The notes beneath the pieces are model-generated. The model was given only the letters and a program-made list of their open reading frames with translations. It was not told where the DNA came from and ran no database searches. A stretch of 64,000 bases of DNA from Microcebus murinus (Eukaryota; Chordata; Mammalia; Primates; Cheirogaleidae), in NCBI RefSeq assembly GCF_040939455.1, contig NC_134107.1, positions 12,897,537 through 12,961,536 of the forward strand, given 5' to 3'. The position numbers and the translations under genes were made by a program. This document shows, piece after piece, positions 52,340 to 63,704 of the stretch (positions are counted from its first letter, which is position 1; the number at the start of each line of letters is the position of its first letter).

Positions 52340-54930
52340 GTTCGTCTTAGCTTTTGTTCAGGGTTTTGTGACTGCTCTCCATCCACCCACCTGCCTTCCC
52401 CACAGTGCTGGGGTCAGAGACAGTGGTTGGCCAGGTAGCAGCTGAGTGGAGGGAGGTGTCTTCCCGGGAGGCTGGAGGCCACGGCTCTGCCAGGACAGCA
52501 CCAGCGGTGCCAGAGGAGGGAAGATGGGAGAGGGCAGGGCCTGAGCTGGCAGGTGCTGGGTGTGCTGGGTTACCTGCCTCACTGTCCTGTGTGCCCCTGG
52601 GCAGGCTCGTGTTCTCTGAGCAGCCTCTCCTCGTCTCTGATGGAGACCATTCTGCCCTCTCTGTGCTGCTGTGAAGGATTAGGCGGGACAAGGTACGGGA
52701 ATGGGCCTTGGAAATTGTCCCGTGCAGTGAAGGGTGTGTGGGAAGGAGTTGTGGGAGCAGAGGTAGGGAAGATCAGGGAGGGCCTCGAAGGTGGCTTTTG
52801 AGCAGGGCAGTGACACAGTCCAACCACACGCATTTCAGAGTAGATCCAGGAGCTGCAGTGCCCGTAAGCCAGAGTATGCCTTCAGGAAGCAGCAGCTTGG
52901 GGAGGGTGGGAAGGGGACAGGGTGGGCCATGCAGGGCCCCTGGGCCGGATGCATTCTCTTCTAAGGGTCTAGAGCCAGGAGGCTGTGGGTACCTCTGTTT
53001 TAACAAGATCACTGGCGTTCTCATGGCGGAAGCATCCATGGGCTCTGGCAGTAGCTGGGAACCAGCTCAGGGCTCTAGGTGAGGGTGATGGTGGCTGGGG
53101 CAAGGGAGACGGGCGTGGAGAGTGGGGCAGACTCCAGGCCTGTTTGGCCTCAGACTTGAGCACTGTTGGGTGGCTGGCTGGACAGGGGACGGGGTGTGAG
53201 CTGGAGGGATTCTCCTGGAGGCTTCCCAGGTTTCTTTCTGTAGCAACTTTGGCAGGGCCCTTTTCCAGCTGGGGGACAGGAGGAAGAAAAGGATTTTGCA
53301 TGAAGATCACAATTGGCTTTTCACGAACCTGGAGTACTGATGAGCCTGCTGAGGGGAGGTGCCCGGTAGACGGTGGACGTGTGGAGGCAGGGCATGGTGA
53401 CAGGCATGAACCTTGAGAGCCAGAGACCTCGCCTGGGCCAGGGGCCTGCAGCAGGCCACAAAGGCAGATAAGCAGGCAGACCCGGGGCACAGGGTGTCTG
53501 GAAGGAAAGAGAGGTCAGCTGTCAAGGGCTGAGGACAAGGCGGTGGCACCTGTGCCATGTCTTTCGGCTTTAGGGAGCCCTTGCCAGTGCTGCTTGGAAG
53601 GGCCTTGGTTGCTGAGGGCGCGAGGGCCGGAGGTGAGGGGTCGGAAGTGAGGCACCAAAGTGCGAGGAGTGATGTTTGTGGCCGTAGACTGCAGATGGCC
53701 TGGGGTAAGGGGCTAAAGGAGGTAGAGTGTTTTTTCAGTGGCAGAAACACAAGCCTTCAGAGAGGGAGAGGCTGCAGGGACAGGCGGTGGAGAATTGATG
53801 GGGTGAGGTAGAGACACCTAAGGCAGACCCCAACCTGCCAAGGGAGAGGGCGGCAAGTGGGGTTTGGGGGAAGGATTGAGGTCTTCACGGATTTTATCAG
53901 ACACGGTGGTGTCTGATTTCTCTGTGAAGTGGCCGAGTGACGGGGCAAGGAGGAAGCAGGCGAGTTAAAACAGCAGCTGAGCCTGGCCTTGAGGTGTGGA
54001 GTGGCGTGGTGGCATGGACAGCTGGGGACCTGGAGACCAGGGAGCTGGAGCGGGGCATCTGTGGGCCCTGTCTGCCTCTGTGATGCCCCCTGTGGTAGCA
54101 GGGCTCCTGTTTCCTTTCTGGAACCTTTTCTCCTCTGCTTGGAACCTGTGGTTTGTGCTGCTGAGCCTACTCCATGGGGCTGAGGGGGGGCAGCATGGCA
54201 GCCTGGCCAGTCACAGTGCCACCCATGCTGCTGTCGCAGTGATTGGTGTGGGGCTAGTGTGACCCAAGGCGCCCCAGCCCTAGTACTGTAGGCGGGACTA
54301 TTTGGGAAAGGGTTTTGACAAGATTGCCAGGAGCTGCTGGAAGCCACTTACCACCCCGGGGGTGATCCTGCCTGAGAAGGAAGCTGGCACAGGGAGCAGG
54401 GCCATGGGGCTGGGAGAGAGAGATTTCTGATGCCATCTGGACACCTGGGACCAGGCAGGCCTGAGGCCTGTGCACTTTGGACTCCTTAGTCACGTGAACC
54501 AATAAACATTTCCCTTCCTTTAAGCTAGTTGGGTTTTTGTCACTTGTCTTGTCACTGAACTCTAGTTGACATAGGGACCATGAATGGGAGGTGGTCCCCA
54601 CTGGTGCCGGATCTGGCTAGGGGCAGACCCAGGGAAGGTGACCAGTTGGGGCCACTGGAGTGGAGGTCATGCCAAGTGGGTGTGAGGTGTGGGGGTGGAG
54701 AGGGAGAGATTTCTGGAATCTGGTGCTGGGGTCCACTCAAAAGGTGAGGTGCCAAAGTGGGAGGGCTCAGAGTGATGACTGGTGAGGTGAGGATGCCAGA
54801 GTATAGCTGCAGCCCCTCACTTCATACAGGTTCAAGGCCCCAAGAAGCCTGGGTTGGGCAGGGGGCGTGGGAGGAGATGCTGGGGCAGTTGGCCTGCACC
54901 TCTGTGCGGCCCATTGGTTCAGCCTTAAGG
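52340..54930. other. Region downstream of DRAP1
   Basis: G-rich sequence without a credible gene. 52730-52860 and 53690-53960 contain phrases of old mammalian repeats (GAGCAGGGCAGTGACACAG). 54480-54550 has an AATAAACATTTCCCTTCC block that could end an old LTR or L2. In human the next gene, TSGA10IP, lies well to the right, in line with the lack of exons here (synteny knowledge). Confidence 0.45.
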
Positions 54931-54934
54931 CAGA

Positions 54935-55070
54935 GAGCTTAAGCCAGGCCTGGAGTTCAAATCCTGACCCCTCCACTTACTAACCTCAGACAAGTTCCAC
55001 AGCTTCTCTGTGCCTCAGTTTTCCCATCTGTAAATGGGGCTAGTTATTACTTATGTTAGTTGTAAGTACT
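54935..55070 (+). repeat. MIR
   Basis: Forward MIR: GGAGTTCAAATCCTGACCCC, ACAAGTTCCACAGCTTCTCTG, TTTTCCCATCTGTAAATGGG. Confidence 0.75.
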
Positions 55071-55073
55071 ATA

Positions 55074-55294
55074 TAGTCATCCCTCGATATCCATGGAGAA
55101 TTGGTTCCAGGACCCCCCATAGATACCAAAATCTGAGGATGCTCAAGTCTCAGGTTGGCCCTGTGGAATCTGTGGATATGAAAAGTTGGCTTTTCTCATC
55201 CATGGGTTCCACATCCCATGAATACTGTATTTTCAATCTAAGGTTGATTAAATCCGAGGTTGGTTAAATCCGTGGATATGGAGAGCCAACTGCT
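55074..55294 (+). mobile_element. Short Tigger/MER2-class DNA transposon remnant
   Basis: Begins AGTCATCCCTCGATATCCATGG and ends CCGTGGATATGGAGAGCCAACTG, which pair as imperfect terminal inverted repeats, with TA on both sides. The internal GGTTCCAGGACCCCCCATAG and ATACCAAAATCTGAGGATGC are typical of this family. Non-autonomous, with no transposase frame. Confidence 0.75.
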
Positions 55295-55571
55295 ATATCA
55301 CTAGTTATACCTGTCTGAGGGCAAAGCTTGTTGATGTTGTAACAAACCCCAAGCATACAGGCTCAAGTGCAATGGGAGCTTGTATCTTGCTCACATAAGG
55401 TTGATAATGGGATTTATCTGATCAGTGGGTGGCCCTTCTCCAAGGACTTCAAGGCCTCAGCTCTGTGGCCCCACCACCCTCAGCCCATGACTTTTAAGGT
55501 CACTGTGGAAGGGGAAAGCTTAGAGCCTAAGGAGGGATTTTTTGTTTGTTTTTGTGTTTTTGGTTTTTGTT

Positions 55572-55899
55572 ATTTTTTTTTTTGAGACAGAGTCTCACTC
55601 TGTTGCCTGAGCTAGAGTGCAGTAGCGTCAGCCTAGCTCATGGCAACCTCAAACTCCTGGGCTCAAGTGATCCTTCTGCCTCAGCCTCCTAAGTAGCTAG
55701 GATTACAGGCATGCGCCACCATGCCTGGCTAATTTTTTCTATATATATATTTTAGTTGGCCAATTAATTTCTTTCTATTTACAGTAGAGACGGGGTCTCG
55801 CTCTTGCTCAGGCCAGTTTCGAACTCTGACCTTGAGTGATCCACCCGTCTCTGCCTCCCAGAGTGCTAGGATTACAGTTGTAAGCCACCTCACCCGGCC
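55572..55899 (-). mobile_element. Alu, strepsirrhine type
   Basis: Full-length reverse Alu with the lineage-specific middle block and a T run. Somewhat diverged. Confidence 0.87.
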
Positions 55900-56440
55900 C
55901 ATTGGCAGTTTCTTATTGGGTTATTAACATGCGTGCTTTCCCTGTGACCCAGCAGTTCCACTCCTAGGCATCTACCCCAGGGGTGAGGGCATATATCCCC
56001 CAAAGATACGAATTAATACAAGAGTGTTTTGTAGCCCCAAACTGGAAATAGCCCAAATGCCCGTCAACAAGAGCATGAATAAGTGGTAGAATATTGTACA
56101 ACACAACAGCAGCAAAAAGAACAAACCACTGTGACATTCAACAACACAGGTAAATCATGTAGACATTATGTTGAGCAAGAGAAGCCAAACAGAGTACACA
56201 CTGATACGATTCATTTAAGCAAACTTCAGGGATTGGCAGAACTAATGAATGGTGATGGAGGTCAATATAATGGTTACCTAAGGGGTGTGGATTGGCTGGG
56301 AGCGGGGACAAGGGAGCATTCTGGTAAGGTAGCTTGAACTGGGTGGTGGTTATGTATAAAACTACATTGGGCTGTACACTTCAGATTTATGGACTCTTAT
56401 GATATCTCATAAAAATTGTATTTGTTTAACCCATATCTAT
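55900..56440 (+). mobile_element. LINE-1 / HAL1-class 3' fragment
   Basis: Forward text like the L1 3' end: CAGTTCCACTCCTAGGCATC, ATAGCCCAAATGCCCGTCAA, GGGCTGTACACTTCAG, ending in GATATCTCATAAAAATTG. Frames are broken. Confidence 0.7.
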
Positions 56441-57720
56441 CTACCTACCTATCAAGATCCTTTTGCTCACCAGGTACTGTTCTAGGTAGTGGTGATTATG
56501 TGGACAAAATGTCCTTGGAGTTTATCTCGGAATGGGAGACAGACCATAAAGAAGAAAAGGAGCACGTCTGATGGTGACACGCGCTCCAGAGAAATAAAGC
56601 ATGATAAGGGAGGAGTGGGCAGTCCAGGGGTAGCCTGATGTTCTGTAGTGGGTCCAGGGAGGACACTGAGAAGGTGAGATTTGAGTAGAGAACCCCAGTG
56701 AGGAGGAGGTGGGCCTTGGAGCTATCCGTGGGGAGAGGGCTCTGGGTGGAGGGCACAGCCAGGACAGGCAGAAAGGGTTAGATTTGGTGCTGTCAGGCTT
56801 CCCTATGGTCTTCCTGCCTCCCATTTCCTCAGCCACCACTCAGGGCCTGACTCAGGAGCCACCTGCCCTGGACTCGGCCCTCCTTGGCTGGCCTTCGTGA
56901 CACTGGCAGGGCCCCAGAAGCTTTGTGGAGGGGGAGAAGGTGGTGGCATGGGGTTCTTGCCACACACCTGCCCTGGGTGCTGCTTGACTTGGAGGCTCCA
57001 GAGGCCGGGGAGGAGGCAGAGAAGGAAAGAGAGTTGAGTGACTGAGTGACCTTGCCTGCCCTCCCCTGGCCCTCTCCTCTGGCCTGGAGGACAGAGATCT
57101 GACGCGCTGTATGACCTGTTGATTTCTCTTCACCTTTCCTGGTTTTGCCTTCCACATCCCTCAAACGGGGTGATTGACAGCGCCCTTTGTGGTTGATGGG
57201 AGGCTGAATGTTGCAGCAGTTCATTCCCCTGTGCTTGTTAGATGTGAGTCTTTCTCTGGGGAAGGTGTCCTCATACCCCCACTTTACAGATGAGGAGACT
57301 GAGGCTCTAGAAGTGAGGGGAGTGGCTGGGAGACCGGCAGGGGCTTATGCACAGGCCTGTGCGTGGACTAGTGTGTGGAGAGGAGGTGTTAACAACCCAC
57401 CCTCCTCCCCCGCACCGGAGGGAGGGCCATGCCTTCTCAGGTGCGGGGGTGCTCAGCTCCAGGACATGGACACAACCAAGTTCCCAGTCTTCTGGGGTAT
57501 GGCCCCGAGGCAGAGGAATGGCCCCATGATCCTGATGCTCCCCTAGTCCCTCCTCTCATTGGTGCAGGGCCCTTGGGGATAGTGGGTCTGGACTCTCTCT
57601 GGGGGCTCTTTGTAGCTGAGAAGTGGGAGGGCGGTGTGACCCCTGCTACCCATCATCAGAGGGAGCTATCTTAATTCTGAAATCACATCCTTCCGTGTGT
57701 GTGTGTGTTCAAATGTCATT
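56441..57720. other. Spacer with L2 remnants
   Basis: 56455-56720 is L2-like in reverse (CACCAGGTACTGTTCTAGGTAG, then a GGAGAGGACACTGAGAAGGTGA-like part). 57260-57330 has a reverse MIR core (CCCCCACTTTACAGATGAGGA). No gene. Confidence 0.5.
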
Positions 57721-57724
57721 AAAA

Positions 57725-58160
57725 AAAAATTGGAATAAGGGCTATGATTACCCACGCCAGTAATCAGAGAGTTACAACAAAAACATGATCCCACATGACA
57801 CCCACCAGCTTGGCAAAAACAGAAAGTCAGATAAAACCAATTGCTGGTGAAGGTTGTGTAAATGGAAATCTGGTGTTCCGGGTGGGAGTGGGAATTAGTG
57901 GGAATGTCTGAAAGGGCAGTTTGGCAGTTAAGTACCCCCAGCAGGTCCACTCCTGGGTAGAACCTCTCACAAATAGAAAGACGTGTCCTAGGCTTGGTTT
58001 GAGGTGGCGCAGAGTCAGAGGCCCCCTGGGTGTCTATCCTGGGGAGCTGCATGGGCAGAGAGCAGCAGGGAGCAACAGAGCTTACATGCACGTGGAGGGA
58101 AAAATGGTCAAACACAGAGCAAGACCCACAGCACGACACTGGAAACTGAAAACGCACATG
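57725..58160 (+). mobile_element. LINE-1 / HAL1-class fragment
   Basis: Forward text: AATTGCTGGTGAAGGTTGTG, GGGCAGTTTGGCAGTTAAGT, CAGGTCCACTCCTGGGTAGA. It is an old copy. Confidence 0.65.
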
Positions 58161-58169
58161 TACGCGGCA

Positions 58170-58365
58170 GTCCTGTGTGCAGTGTTTCTGCCACTTACTC
58201 TGTGACCTTGGGCAAGTAACTTAAGCTCTCTCTACTTCAGTTTCTTTATCTGTAAAATGGGGACAATAAGAACACTTCCTTCGGGGACATGCGGTGGTTG
58301 AATGAGCTATGACACATAGAGTGCTTAGCGCAGTGCCTGGCATACATGGTGAGCACACCCAGTAA
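58170..58365 (+). repeat. MIR
   Basis: TGCCACTTACTCTGTGACCT, TTTCTTTATCTGTAAAATGG and CGCAGTGCCTGGCATACATG in forward order. Confidence 0.75.
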
Positions 58366-59399
58366 ATGGTGCTTCCTGACGCACAGGAAACAAATGCCTT
58401 GAAAGCAGATTGGAAGGGCACGTGTTAAACAGACAGGGGGCTGGCCGGCTCAGTGGGGCAGGGACAGGAAAGTCAACATAAAAGGTTTTCCAGGGCCCTG
58501 CTGATGCACGGAGCAGCCCAACCGAGGGGCATGGCAGCTGGATTCTAAGCACCCTGTGTTAAAAAATATATATATTGGCAGACTGGGCTAAACCTTATAG
58601 GACAGTGTTCCAAAAGCAAAGCGTGGAGATCATAGTGTTTTCCTCATTTAATTGCTCAACAAATACTTGCTGCGCACCCACTCACTCTGTGCCAGGCCCT
58701 GGCCTGGGCTCTGCGGAGTTGAGCAGAGAGAAAGACAGAGCCCCTGCTCTCCTGTTTAGTCGAGGGAAGGGGAAATGGGCAGACTGTCAACAAATGTGCA
58801 AACACTTAATGCCAGGGGAGGGGAGCACTGTGGAAGAAAAGAAAGTGGGGACAGCAGAGGGGGAGGGATGAGTGTGCCACTTTGTTCTAGGGGCTGGGGA
58901 GGCCACTGTGTTGAAGCAGCAGCGAGTGCCTGGGCGGGGCCTGGCTTCTCTGGGGGGTGGGGGTGGGGGTGGCTCCCCTGTTTCCAGCCACAGATACTCC
59001 TCCACATCCCCCTCCGCCTACTGCCCCCCACCCCTGCCCAGTGTTGGTCATACTTTTCCCTTAACCTGTTTTCTTAGAGTTTTGTTTCTGCCTTGTGGGC
59101 TCCCTAACCCCCTGCCTTTGAAGTCACAACCCTGGCTCCCTGTTAGAACCACCTGGGGAGCATCAGACCTGCCCGAGTTTGGTTAGATCAGAAGCCCTGG
59201 AGGTGAACCTTCCCGAACTCCAACCTGTCTCCTTAACTCAGCTCCAGGGCCCTGTCTGGGCTCCCCTCCCAGCAGGGGGGAATTACCTCTAGGCAGATGG
59301 TGGATGTAGACGACCCAGACAATGGTGGAGCTCATCTCCTTTATTTTCTCTTTCCCAGGGATTACAGACCTGTGATGCCTGTTGTCTAACATCTGAAAA
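58366..59399. other. Spacer with an L2 remnant
   Basis: 58640-58880 is L2-like in reverse (GCTCAACAAATACTTGCTGC, GCCAGGCCCTGGCCTGGGCT). 58940-58975 is a G-rich GGGGGTGGGGGT repeat that could form a quadruplex. No gene. Confidence 0.45.
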
Positions 59400-59410
59400 C
59401 TGTTGTTTCC

Positions 59411-59497
59411 TTTTTTCAAACTCCTGACCTTGAGCAATCTGCCCGCCTCGGCCTCCCAGAGTGCTAGGATTACAGGCGTGAGCCACCGCGCCCGGCC
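59411..59497 (-). mobile_element. Very short Alu made of the 5' end plus a tail
   Basis: Only about 80 bases of the Alu left end and a short A tail (T run on the plus strand). Flanked by CTGTTGTTTCCT at 59400-59411 and 59502-59513, so it looks like a separate insertion, not a later deletion. Confidence 0.7.
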
Positions 59498-59603
59498 AAA
59501 GCTGTTGTTTCCTATACTTTGCAGTTTCTTAGTTGTTTGTGGCAAAAGGGTAAATGTCAGTCCACCTTATTGCTTCATGGCCAGAATTTAAAGTCCCTCT
59601 CCC

Positions 59604-59885
59604 GGATCACTTGAGCCCAGGAGTTTGAGTTTACAGTGAGCTATGATCGTGCCACTACACTCCAGCCTGAGTGACAGAGCGAGACCCTGTTTCTAGTTTA
59701 AAAAAAAAAAAAAAGGCCGTGTGTACCTATAGTCTCATCTACTCAGGAGGCTGAGGCAGGAGGATCGCTTGAGCCCAGGAGTTTGAGGTTGCACTGAGCT
59801 ATGATGAGGTCACTGCACTCCAGCTGGGGTGACAGAGTGAGACTGTCTAAAAAAAAAAAAGAATGAAAGAAAGAAAGAAAAATAA
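59604..59885 (+). mobile_element. 5'-truncated Alu with target-site duplication
   Basis: Begins inside the left arm (GGATCACTTGAGCCCAGG), has an A run in the middle, then the right arm and a GAAAGAAAGAAA tail. The duplication AAAGTCCCTCTCCC is found at 59590-59603 and 59886-59899. Confidence 0.85.
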
Positions 59886-59899
59886 AAAGTCCCTCTCCC

Positions 59900-60515
59900 T
59901 CCTTTGAACTCCACCAGTCCTTTACCTGTCCCTCTTCCAAGGTTCCTCCCGTGCCCTGGTTTGGATTATAATTGTGTGTGTGCTTGCCCCCCGCCACTGC
60001 ACAGTGAGTATCTTGATCATGTCTGTGTCTCCAGGGTATCTCACAGGGGCCGGCACATGGTGGGCGTGTGTTTGTGCTTGGGTCTGTGCTGCTCTTCCTC
60101 CACATCCCTGGCTATGGAGAACTGTTCCCCTCACTGCTCCATCCAGGTGGTCCCTCCAGGACTGTTGGCCCCGGTCTCTTCCCTGCCAGGTCCCTGTAAT
60201 TGGTTCAGGGGTGGCCATGAGACTCAAGACAGGACATGTTAGAGTTCTTCCCTGGGGTTTTTCTACCTGGATATGTGGGAAGAGTCCTCTTTTCCACTGT
60301 GGTGGTGAAGGTCCAAGGACTGCTACTTCGTGCTGCCTACAGCCAGCATCCCATGGGAGAAAAGGAAATCAACAGAGATGGACGGAAATGGAGATGAAAT
60401 GACACCCACACATGCACACGCGCACACACACTTAAGTTCCTTGATCCAGACAAAACTGAGGTCAGGAACACCCCCGTCCTTTTTATGATTTAGTAAAATA
60501 AGCCAATTATTTATT
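59900..60515. other. Spacer
   Basis: 60200-60400 looks like an old LTR or DNA-element piece but I cannot name it. A CA/CG-rich run lies at 60405-60432. No gene. Confidence 0.35.
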
Positions 60516-60517
60516 GC

Positions 60518-60952
60518 TATGGCTTGAAAATTTGCCCCCTCTAAAACTCAGATTGAAACTCGATCCCCAGTGTGACAGTATGAGAGATGGGGCCTTTAAG
60601 AGGTGATGGGTCATGAGGGGGCTGCCCTTAAGAACAGATTAATCCATCACAGATTAATGGATTTGTGGGTTAATGAATGAATGGGTTATCATGGGAGTAG
60701 AACTGGTGGCTTAGTAAGAAGAGGAAGAGAGACCTGAGCCAGGATGCTCAGCCCCCTGGCTGTGCGATGGCCTACACCTCCTCTGGGACTCTTCAGAGAG
60801 GCCCCACCAGCAAGAAGACTCTTACGAAATGTGGCCTCTAAACCTTGAACTTCATAGCTTCCATAACTGTAAGTAATACAGTTTTTTCTTTATAAATTAC
60901 CCAGTTTCAGGTATTCTGTTATAAGCAGAATAGAACATAGACTACTAAGACA
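60518..60952 (+). mobile_element. MaLR-class LTR (MST/MLT type)
   Basis: Starts TGCTATGGCTTGAAAATTTG, holds GGGGCCTTTAAGAGGTGATG and GGTCATGAGGG, and ends CTTTATAAATTACCCAGTTT then a GACTACTAAGACA end. A solitary, diverged LTR with no internal coding part. Confidence 0.75.
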
Positions 60953-61128
60953 TTTATTTTTTTCTTTTTTGGCTTAATTTATTTCTGTCAATTGTATTTC
61001 AAAGGGACCTGACAACTACAAGTCATCTTCGTATATTTGCTGAGTGAATGCAATTAATTTGCCTCATGCCCAATGCATCTGAGGTGGCTTCCAACAAGAA
61101 CAAGGAAGATAAAAAGTACAAATGGAGG

Positions 61129-61424
61129 GGAAGACGGGAAGAGAGCTGTAACACTAGGCGTGCTGAGCCTGCTGTGGAAGAATATAAAGGCTGTTCTCCG
61201 ACTCCTCGTGTGCTGCTCGGTTCTTTCCCAGGTCAAACAAGTAAGAGCTGTAACAAGGGCTGTAACACTAGCTGTACACGTTGCTGCAACAATTGTGTAC
61301 ATTATACCTCAATTAAAAGTTTTTTTTTTTTAAAAAAAACTAAATGGTTTTAAAATCATCCAGGGCTGTTTTCCTCCGACCAGCAACATAATTGAATTCC
61401 AACCCTTCGAACCAAAAAAAAAAA
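61129..61424 (+). mobile_element. Unidentified poly-A retrocopy with direct repeats
   Basis: About 296 bases ending in a 15-16 base A run. Flanked by identical copies of AAAAAGTACAAATGGAGG at 61111-61128 and 61425-61442. This is the mark of LINE-mediated insertion. The body repeats GCTGTAAC three times (61145-61272) and matches no SINE or gene that I recognise; the GAGCTGTAACA phrase is reminiscent of some LTR leaders. The source RNA is unknown. Confidence 0.65.
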
Positions 61425-61440
61425 AAAAAGTACAAATGGA

Positions 61441-61767
61441 GGCCGGGCACAGTGGCTCACACCTGTAATCCTAACACTCTGGGAGGCCGAGGCGGGCGGA
61501 TTGTTCAAGATCAGGAGTTTGAAACCAGCCTGAGCGAGAGTGAGACCCCGTCTCTACTAAAAATAGAAAGAAATTAGCTGAACAACTAAAAATATATAGA
61601 AAAAATTAGCCAGGCATGGTGGCGCATGCCTGTAGTCCCAGCTACTTGGGAGGCTGAGGCAGGAGGATTGCTTGAGCGGAGGAGTTTCAGGTTGCTGTGA
61701 GCTAGGCTGACACCATAGCACTCTAGCCCAGGCAACAGCGTGAGACTCTGACTCAAAAAAAAAAAAA
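61441..61767 (+). mobile_element. Alu, strepsirrhine type, inserted at the edge of the retrocopy
   Basis: Full-length forward Alu; the AAATGGAG flank occurs on both sides, so it landed in the second direct repeat of the older retrocopy. Confidence 0.85.
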
Positions 61768-61769
61768 GA

Positions 61770-63140
61770 AATGGAGAGTTAAGAATATAATATATTCCAG
61801 TCTGGGTCTAAATGTTTAATAAATAGAAAAAAATAATATTAAAAATAAAAAAGAGAAAAAAATTATTAAAAAAGAATATAATAATTTATAAAAAGAAAAT
61901 GAAGATCAGGAACAAGAACATAAATATGCAGCCCATAAAGGCCTATAAAGTACTTTATTAATTAAATATCAAATTCGACTCTGAGTTTCCTGGCAGCCAA
62001 AGCAAAAGAGGGAGATGTGGTAACTTAGCTCTTTTTTTTTTTTTTTCAGAGCACACAGAACCTACAAGTTCCTCAGTGGAAAGAAACCTTTTCCTAGACT
62101 TTAGCTCCCAAGGAATAGTTTCAGATGTGGCTCTGGGAAGAGTTAGTGAGTGGTGTGGCAGAGGCCAACCCCAGCCAGATTCTGACAGCCAAAGTCTGAG
62201 ATGAGCCTCCTGCAATGAGTCCTTGGAGAGTGGGCCTTGGAAATAAGTAAGGTGCCAAAGTCAGCTATTATTTCTTAGGCAGCCTCGACTTGCCCTCTCA
62301 GTGGCTCTTGTCACAGCTGGTCACTTCTGTCCTCTATGAAATGTTTTCTCCCCTTGGCTGGGCGCCCTCACTCTCTTGGCAGTCTTCTTCCCTCCTGGCC
62401 GCTCTGGTCTGTTCCGCATGGCCATTTCTTCCTGGCCTCTGTTGACCTCTAAGTGGGGACAGGCGAGGCTCAGTCTCCAGACCTCTCCTCCCCTCTCCTC
62501 CCCGGCCTCCGCTTGCCCCAATCCTCTGGTGCTTTCTCCTGGACGTCAGGGCCCTGCTTCTACTGTGGGTCCTCCACTTTAATTTCTACTCAGCAGCCAG
62601 AGGGAATGAAGCCATGGCTTTTTGGGCCATGTTTCTTCATGTTTATGAACCCATAAGGGGGGGTTTACTGTTGCTCACTGCACAGAAAGCTGATAACCGA
62701 GACAACGAGGATTGTCATGGAAGAAAGGATTTACTGCAGGAGATGCGTCAGCTGGAAGGTGGAAAGTATGGACTGCCTCAAAGCTGCCTCCACGACCAAC
62801 AGATTTTACATTTTGGCCAGGAGCAATGCACTCTGGCATTTCATATCCCTTCCATCCTGGAGTCTTAGTCGCAACTTCCCGTCATGCTTTCCATCATCTT
62901 AGGACAAACCCAGAATCCTTTCTTTCCACGACCAGCAGGCTCCACGTAATCCAACTCTTGAACTCCCATGGAGGTTTAAAATGTCACAATACTGAAGAGT
63001 ATTACAAATAACTGTACAGTTAGTAAATGTAAAAACTTAAGCAAAGCGAATACCTTTCTAGGTAAATGTGAAATGTCAAAATTGACACAAAAATATAAAA
63101 AACGGATCCATAACCAGTAAAGAAAATTGTAATTTAAGAC
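61770..63140. other. AT-rich and mixed spacer
   Basis: 61780-61970 is very AT-rich. 62026-62050 has a T run. 62640-62880 has a stop-poor stretch and resembles an old transposon, but I could not name it. No gene is supported. Confidence 0.35.
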
Positions 63141-63148
63141 ACCAGTGT

Positions 63149-63474
63149 GGGCTGGGCGCGGTGGCTCATGCCTGTAATCCTAGCACTCTGGGAGGCCGAG
63201 GCGGATCGCTCAAGGTCAGGAGATCGAAACCAGCCTGAGCAAGAGCAAGACCCTGTCTCTACTATAAATAGAAAGAAATTAATTGGCCAACTAATATATA
63301 TAGAAAAAATCAGCTGGGGATGGTGGTGCATGCCTGTAGTCCCAGCTACTCAGAAGGCTGAGGTAGAAGGATCACTTGAACTCAGGAGTTTGAGGTTGCT
63401 GTGAGCTAGGCTGATGCCACGGCACTCACTCTAGCCTGGGCAACAAAGTGAGACTCTGTCTCAAAAAAAAAAAA
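63149..63474 (+). mobile_element. Alu, strepsirrhine type
   Basis: Forward full-length Alu beginning GGCTGGGCGCGGTGGC, with a tail that runs into a short (AT)n tract. Confidence 0.88.
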
Positions 63475-63704
63475 ATATATATATATATGTACACCATTTA
63501 TATAAACTAAAAACACAAATACATAGAAATGATAGATATTTGCAAGGAATTGCATTTATGTTTAAGTAGGAGGGGAGCGAAGATAAAAGATGAAGAAGAA
63601 AACTAAAGCAAAACAAGAGTGGTCTTGCATCTGTGGGTGCTCCTTGCATGCTGAGATATGAGGAATACAATCAGCTCAGCTCTCTGTTCCCGAGGACCAA
63701 AAGA

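Noticed and set aside
53757..54347. 196-codon minus-strand frame downstream of DRAP1
   Set aside because: Low-complexity composition, no protein similarity that I recognise, and in a stretch with old repeat phrases.
61129..61424. tRNA-related origin suggested by TTCGAACC before the A tail
   Set aside because: The phrase is at the wrong distance from the end for a T loop, and no A or B box was seen at the correct spacing.
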